Origin: Saprospiraceae bacterium
GTDB lineage: Bacteria; Bacteroidota; Bacteroidia; Chitinophagales; Saprospiraceae
Length of the DNA stretch: 44,481 nucleotides
Reading direction: 5' to 3'
Assembly: GCA_016787285.1 (NCBI GenBank)
Contig: JAEUUV010000168.1
Span: forward strand, 1-44,481
A model generated the notes under the pieces. The model made no database searches. It was given only the letters and a program-made list of their open reading frames with translations, and had not been told where the DNA came from. Below are positions 1 through 7,629 of this stretch, one piece after another. The position numbers were made by a program, and so were the translations under genes. Within the stretch, counting starts at the first letter, position 1. Every line of letters begins with the position of its first letter.

Positions 1-2
1 CC

Positions 3-995
3 ATGAAGCGAATTCTGATCACCGGCGCAAGCGGCTTTATCGGAAGCACCCTTGCCGATCATGCCCTCGCCAAGGGCTGGGAAGTGACGGCTGCTGTGCG
101 CCCCACGAGCGACCGCTCGCACCTCGCCGATCCCCGCATCCGGTTTGTCAACCTGCACTTCGACAACGAAGCGGCCCTGCGTCACGAACTGGAACAGGCA
201 GGCAGGTTCGACTACGTGGCGCATATCGCCGGTACAACCAAGGCACTTGACCCGAAAGAGTATTTCCGGATCAACACTGAGTATACCAAACGCTTTGTGG
301 ACATCCTCCGACAGGATACCCTGTGCCCCGATTGCTTTTTGTTCCTCAGCAGCCTTGCTGCGTTGGGGCCTGCTGTGGGCGGGGCCGAACGCGTCACGCC
401 CGAACAAACCCCGACGCCGGTGACAACCTACGGCGAAAGCAAACTGGCCGCCGAGCGGTACCTGGAAAGTCTGCCCGATTTCCCCTGGATGGTGGTGCAG
501 CCCACCGCCGTATTCGGCCCGCGCGACCGTGATATTCTGGAATTCGTCAGTCTGGTAAACAAGGGCCTCGAACTGTACATCGGGAGCAGGCCCACGCAGG
601 GAAGTTTTATTTACGTGGACGACCTTGTTTCGATCCTGCTCGCCGCGCTTGAATCCGGGCTGACCGGACGAAAATACATTGCTGCCGACAACAGCCGGGA
701 CTACACCACCGACAACCTCGGCGAGGCTACCCGCACCGCCCTGCAAAAACGAACCATCCGACTGCACTTGCCCATCGGGATCGTGCGCGTCGTGGCTGCC
801 ATATCGGAGACAATCGGCAGATGGCGCGGGCAAATGCCTCCCCTCAACCGCGAGAAACTGAAAGAGATCAGCAACGTGAACTGGTGGTGCGATGCCGGCC
901 GGACCTGGGGCGAACTCGGTATCGCCCCGCGCTACGACCTGTATTCCGGTATGCAGGAAACGGTGCGCTGGTACCGCGAAAACGGCTGGTTATGA
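3..995 (+). CDS. NAD-dependent epimerase/dehydratase (extended SDR family)
   Basis: A 330-residue extended short-chain dehydrogenase/reductase. The N-terminus has the Rossmann dinucleotide motif GASGFIG (residues 8-14), and the active-site Tyr and Lys are visible in TTYGESKLAAERYL (around residues 140-153), a YxxxK motif. A Ser-rich segment FLSSLAALG before it supplies the usual catalytic Ser. Members act on nucleotide sugars, steroids or flavonoid-like substrates; nothing here fixes the substrate. The stop codon overlaps the ATG of the next gene (ATGA at 992-995), so the two are probably translationally coupled. The start lies only two bases from the window edge, so a longer upstream start cannot be excluded, although MKRILITGASGFIG is a typical beginning for the family. 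Confidence 0.9.
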   Translation: MKRILITGASGFIGSTLADHALAKGWEVTAAVRPTSDRSHLADPRIRFVNLHFDNEAALRHELEQAGRFDYVAHIAGTTKALDPKEYFRINTEYTKRFVDILRQDTLCPDCFLFLSSLAALGPAVGGAERVTPEQTPTPVTTYGESKLAAERYLESLPDFPWMVVQPTAVFGPRDRDILEFVSLVNKGLELYIGSRPTQGSFIYVDDLVSILLAALESGLTGRKYIAADNSRDYTTDNLGEATRTALQKRTIRLHLPIGIVRVVAAISETIGRWRGQMPPLNREKLKEISNVNWWCDAGRTWGELGIAPRYDLYSGMQETVRWYRENGWL

Positions 996-1459
996 CAACG
1001 CGGGGCGTGTACAAATTTCTGCTGCGCGGATTTGGCGCCGGCTTGCTGCCCGTGGCGCCCGGCACCTGGGGCGCAGCAGCAGCGGTTTTAATCGCCTGGC
1101 CCCTTGCCCGTTGGGTGCCCGATGCCTTTTACCTCATCCTCTGCCTGCTCATTCCCGCAAGCGCCTGGATCGGCGCGCGAGGCTCCGCCCTGCTCCGTGA
1201 TGAATGGGGCGAAGACCCCGGCCAGACTGTGCTCGACGAGATCACCGGCCAGTGGATCGCCCTGCTCTGGCTGCCGTTCGAGTGGCCATACTGGCTGTCG
1301 GCATTTTTCCTTTTCCGCTTTTTCGACATTTTTAAACCACTCGGCATCCGCCGGCTGGAAAAAGTCGGGGGCGGCTGGGGCGTGGTGCTGGATGATATGC
1401 TGGCAGGTCTGTATGCGAATGTGGTGGTACAGGTTTTTTTAGCACTAAACCCGAGTTGA
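992..1459 (+). CDS. pgpA: Phosphatidylglycerophosphatase A (PgpA)
   Basis: A 155-residue integral membrane protein that removes the phosphate from phosphatidylglycerophosphate to give phosphatidylglycerol. Family hallmarks are visible in order: GFGAGLLPVAPGTWG near residue 15, the acidic motif DPGQTVLDEITGQW in the middle, and FFDIFKPLGIRRLEK followed by GGWGVVLDDMLAGLYAN near the C-terminus, which supply the acidic metal-binding residues. Hydrophobic stretches match the usual three to four membrane passes. I chose the ATG at 992 because it overlaps the upstream stop and gives the normal family length; the frame stays open further upstream, but that reading lies inside the epimerase gene and lacks family similarity. 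Confidence 0.9.
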   Translation: MTTRGVYKFLLRGFGAGLLPVAPGTWGAAAAVLIAWPLARWVPDAFYLILCLLIPASAWIGARGSALLRDEWGEDPGQTVLDEITGQWIALLWLPFEWPYWLSAFFLFRFFDIFKPLGIRRLEKVGGGWGVVLDDMLAGLYANVVVQVFLALNPS

Positions 1460-1606
1460 GTCGTGCAACCAAACGTGGGCTCCCTTGCGTCCGTCTTTGT
1501 CTTGCCAGTCTGCACATCTTGCACGACTTTTGCACACCGAAACTCCTGCACCTCTTCACCTAATCCGAATAGTGCCCCTCTCTGTCGCCGACCGACATCC
1601 GTACAC

Positions 1607-1614
1607 TACCTTGC
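1607..1614 (+). promoter_or_regulatory. Possible -7 box before the DUF5686 gene
   Basis: TACCTTGC lies 8 nt before the ATG at 1623 and resembles the Bacteroidota -7 box (TAnnTTTG/TAnnTTCG) seen elsewhere in this window. The match is imperfect and no clear TTG -33 element was found. The 163 bp between pgpA and this gene hold nothing else I recognise. Confidence 0.3.
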
Positions 1615-1622
1615 TGAAGCAC

Positions 1623-4223
1623 ATGCGTATTGCAAAAGACTTTTTTGAAAAGCACACCGCTCCCATGCCGGTGTCATGGCTGTTTTGCGCTGTGATGCTC
1701 GCCTGCCTGCCCCTGGCTCAACTCTCCGGGCAACGCACCTCCGTACGTGGCCAGGTGCTCGACGCCGTCAGCCGCGAGCCGCTCCCCTATGTGAGCGTTC
1801 GCCTCGAAGGTACCATACTCGGTACCCGGGCCGATATTGAGGGCAACTTTTTTATCGAAGCCACGGAAAAAGGGCTTACCGCAATTAGCGTTTCCTATGT
1901 CGGCTATACCACACAGTCTATCCCCATAAAAGCAGGGGAGGCCAACAAAATAACCGTCCTGCTCGAAGAATCCAATGTCAGTTTGAAAGAAGTGACCGTA
2001 AAGGTGGAACGGTACCGCAACAAGGGCAACCCGGCGGTGGAGTTGATCCGAAAGGCCATCGAAAACAAGGATAAAAATCGCAAGGAGGGCTTCAATTACT
2101 TCCAGTACGAGAAGTACGAGAAACTCGGTATGGCCCTGAACAACATCACCGAAAAGACCAAAAACAACTTCATCTGGCGGAATTTCAAGTTTGTGTTCGA
2201 CAACGCCGACACCAACAAGGTGAACGACAAGGTGAGCCTGCTGCTGTATATGCGCGAAAAAATTGCAGATGTGTACTACCGCAAGTCGCCGCAAGACCAA
2301 AAGGAGTACGTCACGGGCGAGCGGGTAGTGGTGCCCAAAACCCTGTTCGATATGTCGGGTCTTACCTACCTCATTGACAACCAGTATGGTTCGGTGGATT
2401 TTTACGAGGCCGACGTGACGTTGCTGAACCTGCCATTCGTCAGCCCGCTCAACCCCATCGCGCCGAATATTTACCGGTTTTACATTCAGGATACCGTTGC
2501 GATCAACGGCGACTCCTGCATCCACCTGTATTTCGCGCCCCGCCAGAAAACCGACCGGGCATTTATCGGCCACCTCTGGATCGCGCACGATTCCACGTAC
2601 GCGCTTCGGAAAATAGAAGCCGGTATACCGAAAGAAATCAACGTCAACTGGGTGAACGAAATGCAGATCAGCCAGGAGTTCAGTTGGGTCGGCACCTCCG
2701 CTACCGAACGCGGCCTGATGCTGACCAAAGACGAGGTGTTCATGGATTTCGGGATCACGCAGGGCGACAGTACCAAATCCATCCTCGGCAACAAAACCAC
2801 CACCTACCGGAATTACCGGATCAACCAGCCTTTGCCCGACAGTCTGTTCAGCACCACCCTGGCCACCATTCAGACGGCGGATGCACTTGGCCGGGACACC
2901 TCCTTTTGGGACAAAAAACGCCACGTGAGCCTGAGTCGCTCCGAAAAAAACCTCGAAGTCACCCTCGACAGCCTGAACAAAAACCGCACCTTCCGGCAAA
3001 TTATCTGGGGCCTCAAGTTTCTGTTCGAGGGGTACACGACGATCGGCAAGTTCGACATTGGTCCTGTCAACACGTTTTACAGTTTTAATCAGGTGGAGGG
3101 TTTCCGACCCCGCATCGGAGGGCGTACCAACTACAATTTCAGCAACCGCCTCATGTTTGAGGGCTACGTCACCTACGGCACAAAAGACCGGCGCTGGAAA
3201 GGTTTCGGCGCCGCGCGTTTTTCGTTTGGGGCAGAAAAAGTGCGGCTTTTCCCGCTCAATGAAATTCAGGTGACCTACCAGAACGACACCGAAATTCCCG
3301 GCCAGCGGCTCCAACTCATCAACGAGGACAACTTCCTGTTGTCGTACAAACGCGGCGACAACTCCCGGATGTTTTACAAAGAATCCGTCACGCTTGGCTA
3401 CACCAAAGAGTCGCGTTCGGGAATCTGGTACGGACTCGAACTGCGGCACACCGACTTCAACGGCGCCGGCTCCCTGCTGTTCGACTACCGGGACAACGGC
3501 GAATTGCGCTACAAAAAAGACCTGACCACGATTGAGGTCGGGCTGTCGCTGCACTACGGCCCCAATGAAAAATTCCACGACGGCGCCAATTTTCGCCGGC
3601 CCATTCCCAATAAGTATCCCATCTTCGATTTCTGGTACGATGCCGGCGTAGCCGGTCTTGCCGACGGCGAATTTGCATACCACAACCTCCGATTCCGGGC
3701 CTTTAAAATGTTTTACCTCGGACCTTTGGGCCGTACTACCTGCGTGCTGGAAGCCGGACGCATTTTCGGACAGGTGCCGTACCCCATGCTCACCATCCAT
3801 GCTGCCAACCAGACTTTTTCCTACCAGTTGGAATCGTATAATCTGATGAACAATCTGGAGTTTGTGAGCGACAAGTACGTGTCCATTTTCGCTTTTCACA
3901 ATTTCGGCGGCGTGTTTTTCGGGCGTATTCCCTTGCTGCGTAAATTGCAGTTCCGCGAAGTGGTGTCGCTCAAAGCGCTCTGGGGCGGCCTCGACGATCG
4001 GAACAAGCCCACCGACCAGAACAAACTGCTTTTGTTTCCCACCTCCGCCGACGGCACCCCGGTGACGCATACCCTTGGCAGCACGCCTTACATCGAAGCC
4101 AGCGTGGGCGTGGCCAACATCCTGAAGTTTTTCCGCATAGACATCGTGCGCCGCTTCACGTACACCGATCACCCGGCAATTACCAAAACCGGCATTCGGA
4201 TGCGGGCAAAGTTCGAGTTCTGA
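1623..4223 (+). CDS. DUF5686 outer-membrane protein with carboxypeptidase-like regulatory domain
   Basis: An 866-residue outer-membrane protein. After a signal sequence (hydrophobic stretch SWLFCAVMLACLPLA followed by a cleavable Gly-Gln site) comes a CarboxypepD_reg-like beta-sandwich (VRGQVLDAVSREPLPYVSV to LLEES, roughly residues 30-120), as in TonB-dependent receptors. The rest matches the DUF5686 family in general character: ELIRKAIENKDKNRKEGFNYFQYEKYEK, then many alternating beta strands rich in aromatic residues, and a C-terminal KFEF. A terminal Phe is typical of barrels inserted by BAM. DUF5686 proteins have no established function. The frame extends upstream to 1485, but that part does not resemble a secretion signal. 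The ATG at 1665 is an alternative that leaves a shorter signal peptide. Confidence 0.85.
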   Translation: MRIAKDFFEKHTAPMPVSWLFCAVMLACLPLAQLSGQRTSVRGQVLDAVSREPLPYVSVRLEGTILGTRADIEGNFFIEATEKGLTAISVSYVGYTTQSIPIKAGEANKITVLLEESNVSLKEVTVKVERYRNKGNPAVELIRKAIENKDKNRKEGFNYFQYEKYEKLGMALNNITEKTKNNFIWRNFKFVFDNADTNKVNDKVSLLLYMREKIADVYYRKSPQDQKEYVTGERVVVPKTLFDMSGLTYLIDNQYGSVDFYEADVTLLNLPFVSPLNPIAPNIYRFYIQDTVAINGDSCIHLYFAPRQKTDRAFIGHLWIAHDSTYALRKIEAGIPKEINVNWVNEMQISQEFSWVGTSATERGLMLTKDEVFMDFGITQGDSTKSILGNKTTTYRNYRINQPLPDSLFSTTLATIQTADALGRDTSFWDKKRHVSLSRSEKNLEVTLDSLNKNRTFRQIIWGLKFLFEGYTTIGKFDIGPVNTFYSFNQVEGFRPRIGGRTNYNFSNRLMFEGYVTYGTKDRRWKGFGAARFSFGAEKVRLFPLNEIQVTYQNDTEIPGQRLQLINEDNFLLSYKRGDNSRMFYKESVTLGYTKESRSGIWYGLELRHTDFNGAGSLLFDYRDNGELRYKKDLTTIEVGLSLHYGPNEKFHDGANFRRPIPNKYPIFDFWYDAGVAGLADGEFAYHNLRFRAFKMFYLGPLGRTTCVLEAGRIFGQVPYPMLTIHAANQTFSYQLESYNLMNNLEFVSDKYVSIFAFHNFGGVFFGRIPLLRKLQFREVVSLKALWGGLDDRNKPTDQNKLLLFPTSADGTPVTHTLGSTPYIEASVGVANILKFFRIDIVRRFTYTDHPAITKTGIRMRAKFEF

Positions 4224-4234
4224 CAAGAGCACCG

Positions 4235-4244
4235 TACCTTCGCC
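4235..4244 (+). promoter_or_regulatory. -7 box for lpxC/fabZ
   Basis: TACCTTCGCC, 27 nt before the lpxC/fabZ ATG. It fits the Bacteroidota -7 consensus TAnnTTYG, and the same ten bases recur at 14598-14607. It lies in the short gap between the DUF5686 stop and lpxC/fabZ. Confidence 0.5.
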
Positions 4245-4271
4245 CCGTTTTAACCAGCGTGTTTCCGATCT

Positions 4272-5675
4272 ATGAAGCAAACCACCATTGTCGCTCCCGT
4301 TTCCGTCGAGGGAGTAGGCTTGCATACGGGCAAGTCCGTAAAACTAACCTTCAAGCCCGCACAGGCCAATTATGGCTATCGTTTTCAGCGGGTGGACCTG
4401 CCCGATCAGCCCGTCCTGCCTGCCGACGTGAAATTTGTGGTGTCCACCAACCGGGGCACCACCTTGCGCAGTGGCGATGCCCAGGTGGCAACTGTGGAAC
4501 ATGTGCTGTCGGCCCTCACCGGACTCGGAATTGACAACGTACACATGGACATAGACGGCCCGGAGATGCCCATCATGGATGGCACTTCCATGCCCTTCGT
4601 GGCGGCACTGACCGAGGCCGGGCGCAACGAACTCGACGCCGAACGCGAGTACTTCGTGGTAACCGAACCGATTTCCTACAAAGATGAACTCACCGGCATC
4701 GAACTGATGGCCTTGCCTGCCGACTCATTCGAAGCCACGGTGATGATTGATTTCAACTCGCGTGTGCTCGGCCAGCAATTTGCCGCCCTGAACAACCTCG
4801 ACGATTACACCCGCGAAATCGCCCCCTGCCGCACCTTCGTCTTCGTACACGAATTGGAAAAACTGCTCGACATGGGCCTCATCAAAGGCGGCGATCTGGA
4901 CAACGCCATCGTCATCGCCGACCGGAAAATGGATCAGGACGAACTGGATGAACTGGCCCGGAAAATGGGCAAGCAATCCATCAAGGTGGACTCCGAGGGT
5001 GTGCTGAACACGGTAAAACTGCACTTCCAGAACGAACCCGCCCGGCACAAACTGCTCGACGTGATCGGCGATCTGGCGCTCATCGGAAAACCCATCCGCG
5101 GCAAAATCGTAGCCACCAAACCCGGCCACACCGCCAACGTGGAGTTTGCCAAAATCCTGAAAAAGCACTACACCGAAAAACGGCGCCTGCTCGGTGTGCC
5201 CCGTTATGACCCCGACAAAGAACCGCTGTACGACATCAACGCTATAAGCCGGATGCTGCCCCACCGATACCCGTTCCTGCTGGTGGACAAGATCATCGAA
5301 CTGAGCGATACGCACGTGGTAGGTGTCAAAAACGTGACCATGAACGAACCGTTTTTTATGGGCCACTTCCCCAACAACCCGATTTTTCCGGGGGTGCTTC
5401 AGATCGAGGCAATGGCCCAAACCGGTGGAATTCTTGCCCTGAGTACTGTACAGGATCCCGGAAACTGGGATACGTATTTCTTAAAAATCGAGAACACCAA
5501 GTTCAAGGCAAAGGTCATCCCCGGCGACAGTCTTATCCTTAAAATGGAACTGCTGGAACCTATCCGCCGTGGCATCGCGCACATGCTCGGCACGGCGTAC
5601 GTGGGCAGCAAACTTGTTTCGGAGGGCGAACTGACGGCGCAAATTGTCCGACGCAACAAAGACGGCGGGGCCTAA
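4272..5675 (+). CDS. lpxC/fabZ: Bifunctional LpxC/FabZ (UDP-3-O-acyl-GlcNAc deacetylase / 3-hydroxyacyl-ACP dehydratase)
   Basis: A 467-residue fusion, the normal arrangement in Bacteroidota. The first ~300 residues are LpxC, the zinc amidase that commits UDP-3-O-acyl-GlcNAc to lipid A: EHVLSAL carries zinc ligand H77, HKLLDVIGD carries H259 and D263, and the catalytic His is H286 in KPGHTANVEF. KGGDLDNAIV is the conserved substrate loop. The last ~150 residues are FabZ: ISRMLPHRYPFLLVD holds catalytic H331, and FFMGHFPNNPIFPGVLQIEAMAQ holds catalytic E379; this half dehydrates 3-hydroxyacyl-ACP in fatty acid elongation. All catalytic residues are present in both halves. lpxA follows 75 bp downstream. 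Both enzymes use or supply hydroxyacyl-ACP-linked chemistry, which links membrane phospholipid and lipid A supply. Confidence 0.97.
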   Translation: MKQTTIVAPVSVEGVGLHTGKSVKLTFKPAQANYGYRFQRVDLPDQPVLPADVKFVVSTNRGTTLRSGDAQVATVEHVLSALTGLGIDNVHMDIDGPEMPIMDGTSMPFVAALTEAGRNELDAEREYFVVTEPISYKDELTGIELMALPADSFEATVMIDFNSRVLGQQFAALNNLDDYTREIAPCRTFVFVHELEKLLDMGLIKGGDLDNAIVIADRKMDQDELDELARKMGKQSIKVDSEGVLNTVKLHFQNEPARHKLLDVIGDLALIGKPIRGKIVATKPGHTANVEFAKILKKHYTEKRRLLGVPRYDPDKEPLYDINAISRMLPHRYPFLLVDKIIELSDTHVVGVKNVTMNEPFFMGHFPNNPIFPGVLQIEAMAQTGGILALSTVQDPGNWDTYFLKIENTKFKAKVIPGDSLILKMELLEPIRRGIAHMLGTAYVGSKLVSEGELTAQIVRRNKDGGA

Positions 5676-5750
5676 GCCACAAATTCCAGCACACAACTCA
5701 AGGCGCTTTTCCTAACCTGACTCCGGCGCCATTTTAAACACGGCTATTCC

Positions 5751-6578
5751 ATGAGCGAGATAAGCAACCTGGCGGTTATTGATCCCCAAGCACAAATCGG
5801 CAGCAACGTCACCATCGGCCCGTTCACGGTCATCGAAGGCGATGTAGTGATCGGCGACGACTGCTGGATCGCCAACAACGTGAGTATTCTGAACGGCGCC
5901 CGCATCGGCAAGGGCTGCAAAATTTTTCCTGGCGCCGTCGTCAGCAGTATCCCCCAGGATCTCAAATACAAAGGCGAACCAACCACCCTCGAACTCGGCG
6001 ACCACGTCATCGTCCGGGAATACTGCACCCTCAACCGGGGAACCATTGACAAATGGAAAACCGTGATCGGCGACAGGTGCCTGCTCATGGCTTACGTACA
6101 TGTAGCCCACGACTGCATCATCGGCAAAGGCTGCATCCTGGCCAACAATGCCACCCTGGCCGGGCACATCGACATCGGCGACTATGCCCGCCTCGGCGGT
6201 CTGGTGGCTGTGCATCAGTTTGTGCGCATCGGCGGCCACGTTATGATCGGTGGCGGCTCTTTGGTGCGAAAGGACGTGCCGCCCTACGTCATGGCCGCTC
6301 GCGAACCGCTTTCGTACATCGGGATCAACCGCGTGGGGTTGCACCGCGCCAAATTCCCGCGCGAGGTCACCCACCACATCGAGGACATTTACCGCATTCT
6401 GTTTGTGCGCGGCATAGCGACGCCCAAAGCGCTCGAAGCCATTGAAAACGAAATCGGCCACACGCCCTACCGCGACGAAATCGCCACCTTCGTACGCGAA
6501 GCCAAACGCGGGCTGATGAAGGGATTCCGTGCGCACAGCAGCAATTCCTCCCGTTCTGCAGACCATTCTCACGACTAA
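5751..6578 (+). CDS. lpxA: Acyl-ACP--UDP-N-acetylglucosamine O-acyltransferase (LpxA)
   Basis: A 275-residue left-handed beta-helix enzyme that transfers a 3-hydroxyacyl chain from ACP to UDP-GlcNAc, the first step of lipid A synthesis. Hexapeptide repeats with the [LIV]-G-x4 rhythm run from about residue 9 to 175 (IGSNVTIGPFTVIEGDVVIG, RIGKGCKIFPGAVV). HVAHDCIIG contains the paired His residues, H120 aligning with the catalytic base, and VHQFVRIGGHVMIGGGS and PYVMAAREPLSYIGINRVGLHR are family signatures. A helical C-terminal domain follows. The length is close to the usual 255-265, with a Ser/His-rich tail as the extra. It sits directly downstream of lpxC/fabZ, whose product deacetylates the LpxA product. 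Confidence 0.96.
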   Translation: MSEISNLAVIDPQAQIGSNVTIGPFTVIEGDVVIGDDCWIANNVSILNGARIGKGCKIFPGAVVSSIPQDLKYKGEPTTLELGDHVIVREYCTLNRGTIDKWKTVIGDRCLLMAYVHVAHDCIIGKGCILANNATLAGHIDIGDYARLGGLVAVHQFVRIGGHVMIGGGSLVRKDVPPYVMAAREPLSYIGINRVGLHRAKFPREVTHHIEDIYRILFVRGIATPKALEAIENEIGHTPYRDEIATFVREAKRGLMKGFRAHSSNSSRSADHSHD

Positions 6579-6585
6579 GTTCGCC
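6576..6585 (+). promoter_or_regulatory. Possible -7 box abutting the ABC ATPase start
   Basis: TAAGTTCGCC includes the lpxA stop codon and ends immediately before the GTG at 6586. It fits TAnnTTCG. If used, the transcript would have almost no leader. Overlap with the stop codon could also make this a chance match. Confidence 0.3.
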
Positions 6586-7215
6586 GTGACTATTCACCTT
6601 ACCGACGCCGGCAAACGTTTTCGATTCGACTGGATTTTCCGCGGATTGAACTACCGCTTCGACACCGGCGGGCGTTATGCCCTGCTCGGCCCCAACGGCT
6701 CGGGCAAGTCCACGCTATTGAAAGTGCTCTCCGGGCATCTTTCGCTCTCGAAAGGCAAGGTAGTGTTTGAAAAAAACGGCAAAGCGCTCGACCCCGATGC
6801 CGTGTACCGTGAGGTGAGTTATGCCGCGCCGTACATCGAACTGATTGAGGAATTCACGCTCGAAGAAGCGCTGCGGTTCCATGCCCGCCTGCGGCCTTTG
6901 CTGCCGGATTTCGCGGTGGAAAACCTGTATGAATTGCTCGACCTGCCCCGCGCCCGGCACAAGGAACTGCGTTTTTTTTCCTCCGGCATGAAGCAACGCG
7001 TCAAACTCGCGCTGGCCGTCTGCACCGATGCCCCCATCCTGCTGCTGGACGAACCCACCACCAACCTCGACCTAAACGCCGTGCGCTGGTTCAAAAACCT
7101 CGTGGAAACCCACGTGGGCCGGGAGCGTCTGCTGGTTATCGCATCCAATGACCCGGGGGATTTGGAGTTGTGCCGGGAGCAGGTGAATATTCTGGATTTT
7201 AAGGGCACTTTTTAG
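6586..7215 (+). CDS. ABC transporter ATP-binding protein
   Basis: A 209-residue ATPase subunit. Walker A is GPNGSGKST (about residues 37-45), Walker B is ILLLDEPTTNLD, and the signature region reads FFSSGMKQRVKLALA, so the usual LSGGQ is replaced by SSGMKQ. The H-loop position reads LVIASNDP, with Asn where most transporters have His, so hydrolysis may be unusual. Both deviations occur in ABC-2-type export ATPases with degenerate motifs. The GTG at 6586 (MTIHLTDAGKRF) was chosen because it follows the lpxA stop and begins with the first beta strand; the frame stays open upstream into lpxA. No permease gene is adjacent, so the partner must be encoded elsewhere. Co-location with lpxA may be only co-transcription. 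Confidence 0.85.
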   Translation: MTIHLTDAGKRFRFDWIFRGLNYRFDTGGRYALLGPNGSGKSTLLKVLSGHLSLSKGKVVFEKNGKALDPDAVYREVSYAAPYIELIEEFTLEEALRFHARLRPLLPDFAVENLYELLDLPRARHKELRFFSSGMKQRVKLALAVCTDAPILLLDEPTTNLDLNAVRWFKNLVETHVGRERLLVIASNDPGDLELCREQVNILDFKGTF

Positions 7216-7361
7216 GCGATACCAACAACGGATGCCAACCATTCGTCTCACAACAAATTCGCCGACCCTTTTCTTTGTCCTTCTGGAGAAATCCGTCTGC
7301 ACCGCAGCGGGTAGTGGGTGCAGGGTCTCCGGCCCGACGGCAGGAATAACCATGTCCTGTG

Positions 7362-7419
7362 AGACGAACAAGTTCGTGCAGACAGGACGTGATTGCTGTC
7401 TGCACGAACTTGTTCGTCT
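7362..7419. repeat. Perfect 24-bp inverted repeat
   Basis: Arm 7362-7385 begins AGACGAACAAGTTCG and is the exact reverse complement of 7396-7419, with a 10-base loop at 7386-7395. Each arm itself contains the palindrome ACGAAC-nn-GTTCGT. There is no T tract after it, so it is not a typical intrinsic terminator, although it could still fold as a long RNA hairpin 3' of the ABC ATPase gene. It may be a REP-like or MITE-like element. Confidence 0.85.
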
Positions 7420-7507
7420 GACAACAGATGCGCGGGCCTCCAATGCGCCCGCAGGAACAACCACCTCACCATTAGGCTGGATGCGCAAAACTTAACATGG
7501 TAATGCC

Positions 7508-7537
7508 TTGGATTTCCGGCAAATCCTTTTAGTTTTG
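7508..7537 (+). promoter_or_regulatory. Promoter of the SBBP surface-protein gene
   Basis: TTG at 7508-7510 and TAGTTTTG at 7530-7537, separated by 19 bp, match the Bacteroidota -33/-7 consensus (TTG, about 19-20 bp, TAnnTTTG). The natural ATG lies at 7578, giving a leader of roughly 35 nt. This is the best two-part promoter match in the window. Confidence 0.6.
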
Positions 7538-7585
7538 TCGCCTGCAAAAACTGATCCTTTCACAAAAAATTCAGATTATGAAACA

Positions 7586-7621
<36 letters not shown>

Positions 7622-7629
7622 TGGTTCTT

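Larger units (their letters stand above)
7216..7577 (+). other. Non-coding region with repeats
   Basis: A gap of 362 bp with no convincing gene. It holds the perfect 24-bp inverted repeat at 7362-7419. It also has two diverged direct repeats: TTCGTCTCACAACA at 7243-7256 against TTCGTCTGACAACA at 7413-7426, and GCAGGAATAACCA at 7340-7352 against GCAGGAACAACCA at 7451-7463. The pattern looks like two decayed copies of a small repetitive element. The promoter of the next gene is at its right end. Confidence 0.6.

Noticed and set aside
1674..4325. An 883-codon minus-strand frame opposite the DUF5686 gene
   Set aside because: Same reason: no signal, no domain, and it covers a convincing plus-strand outer-membrane protein.
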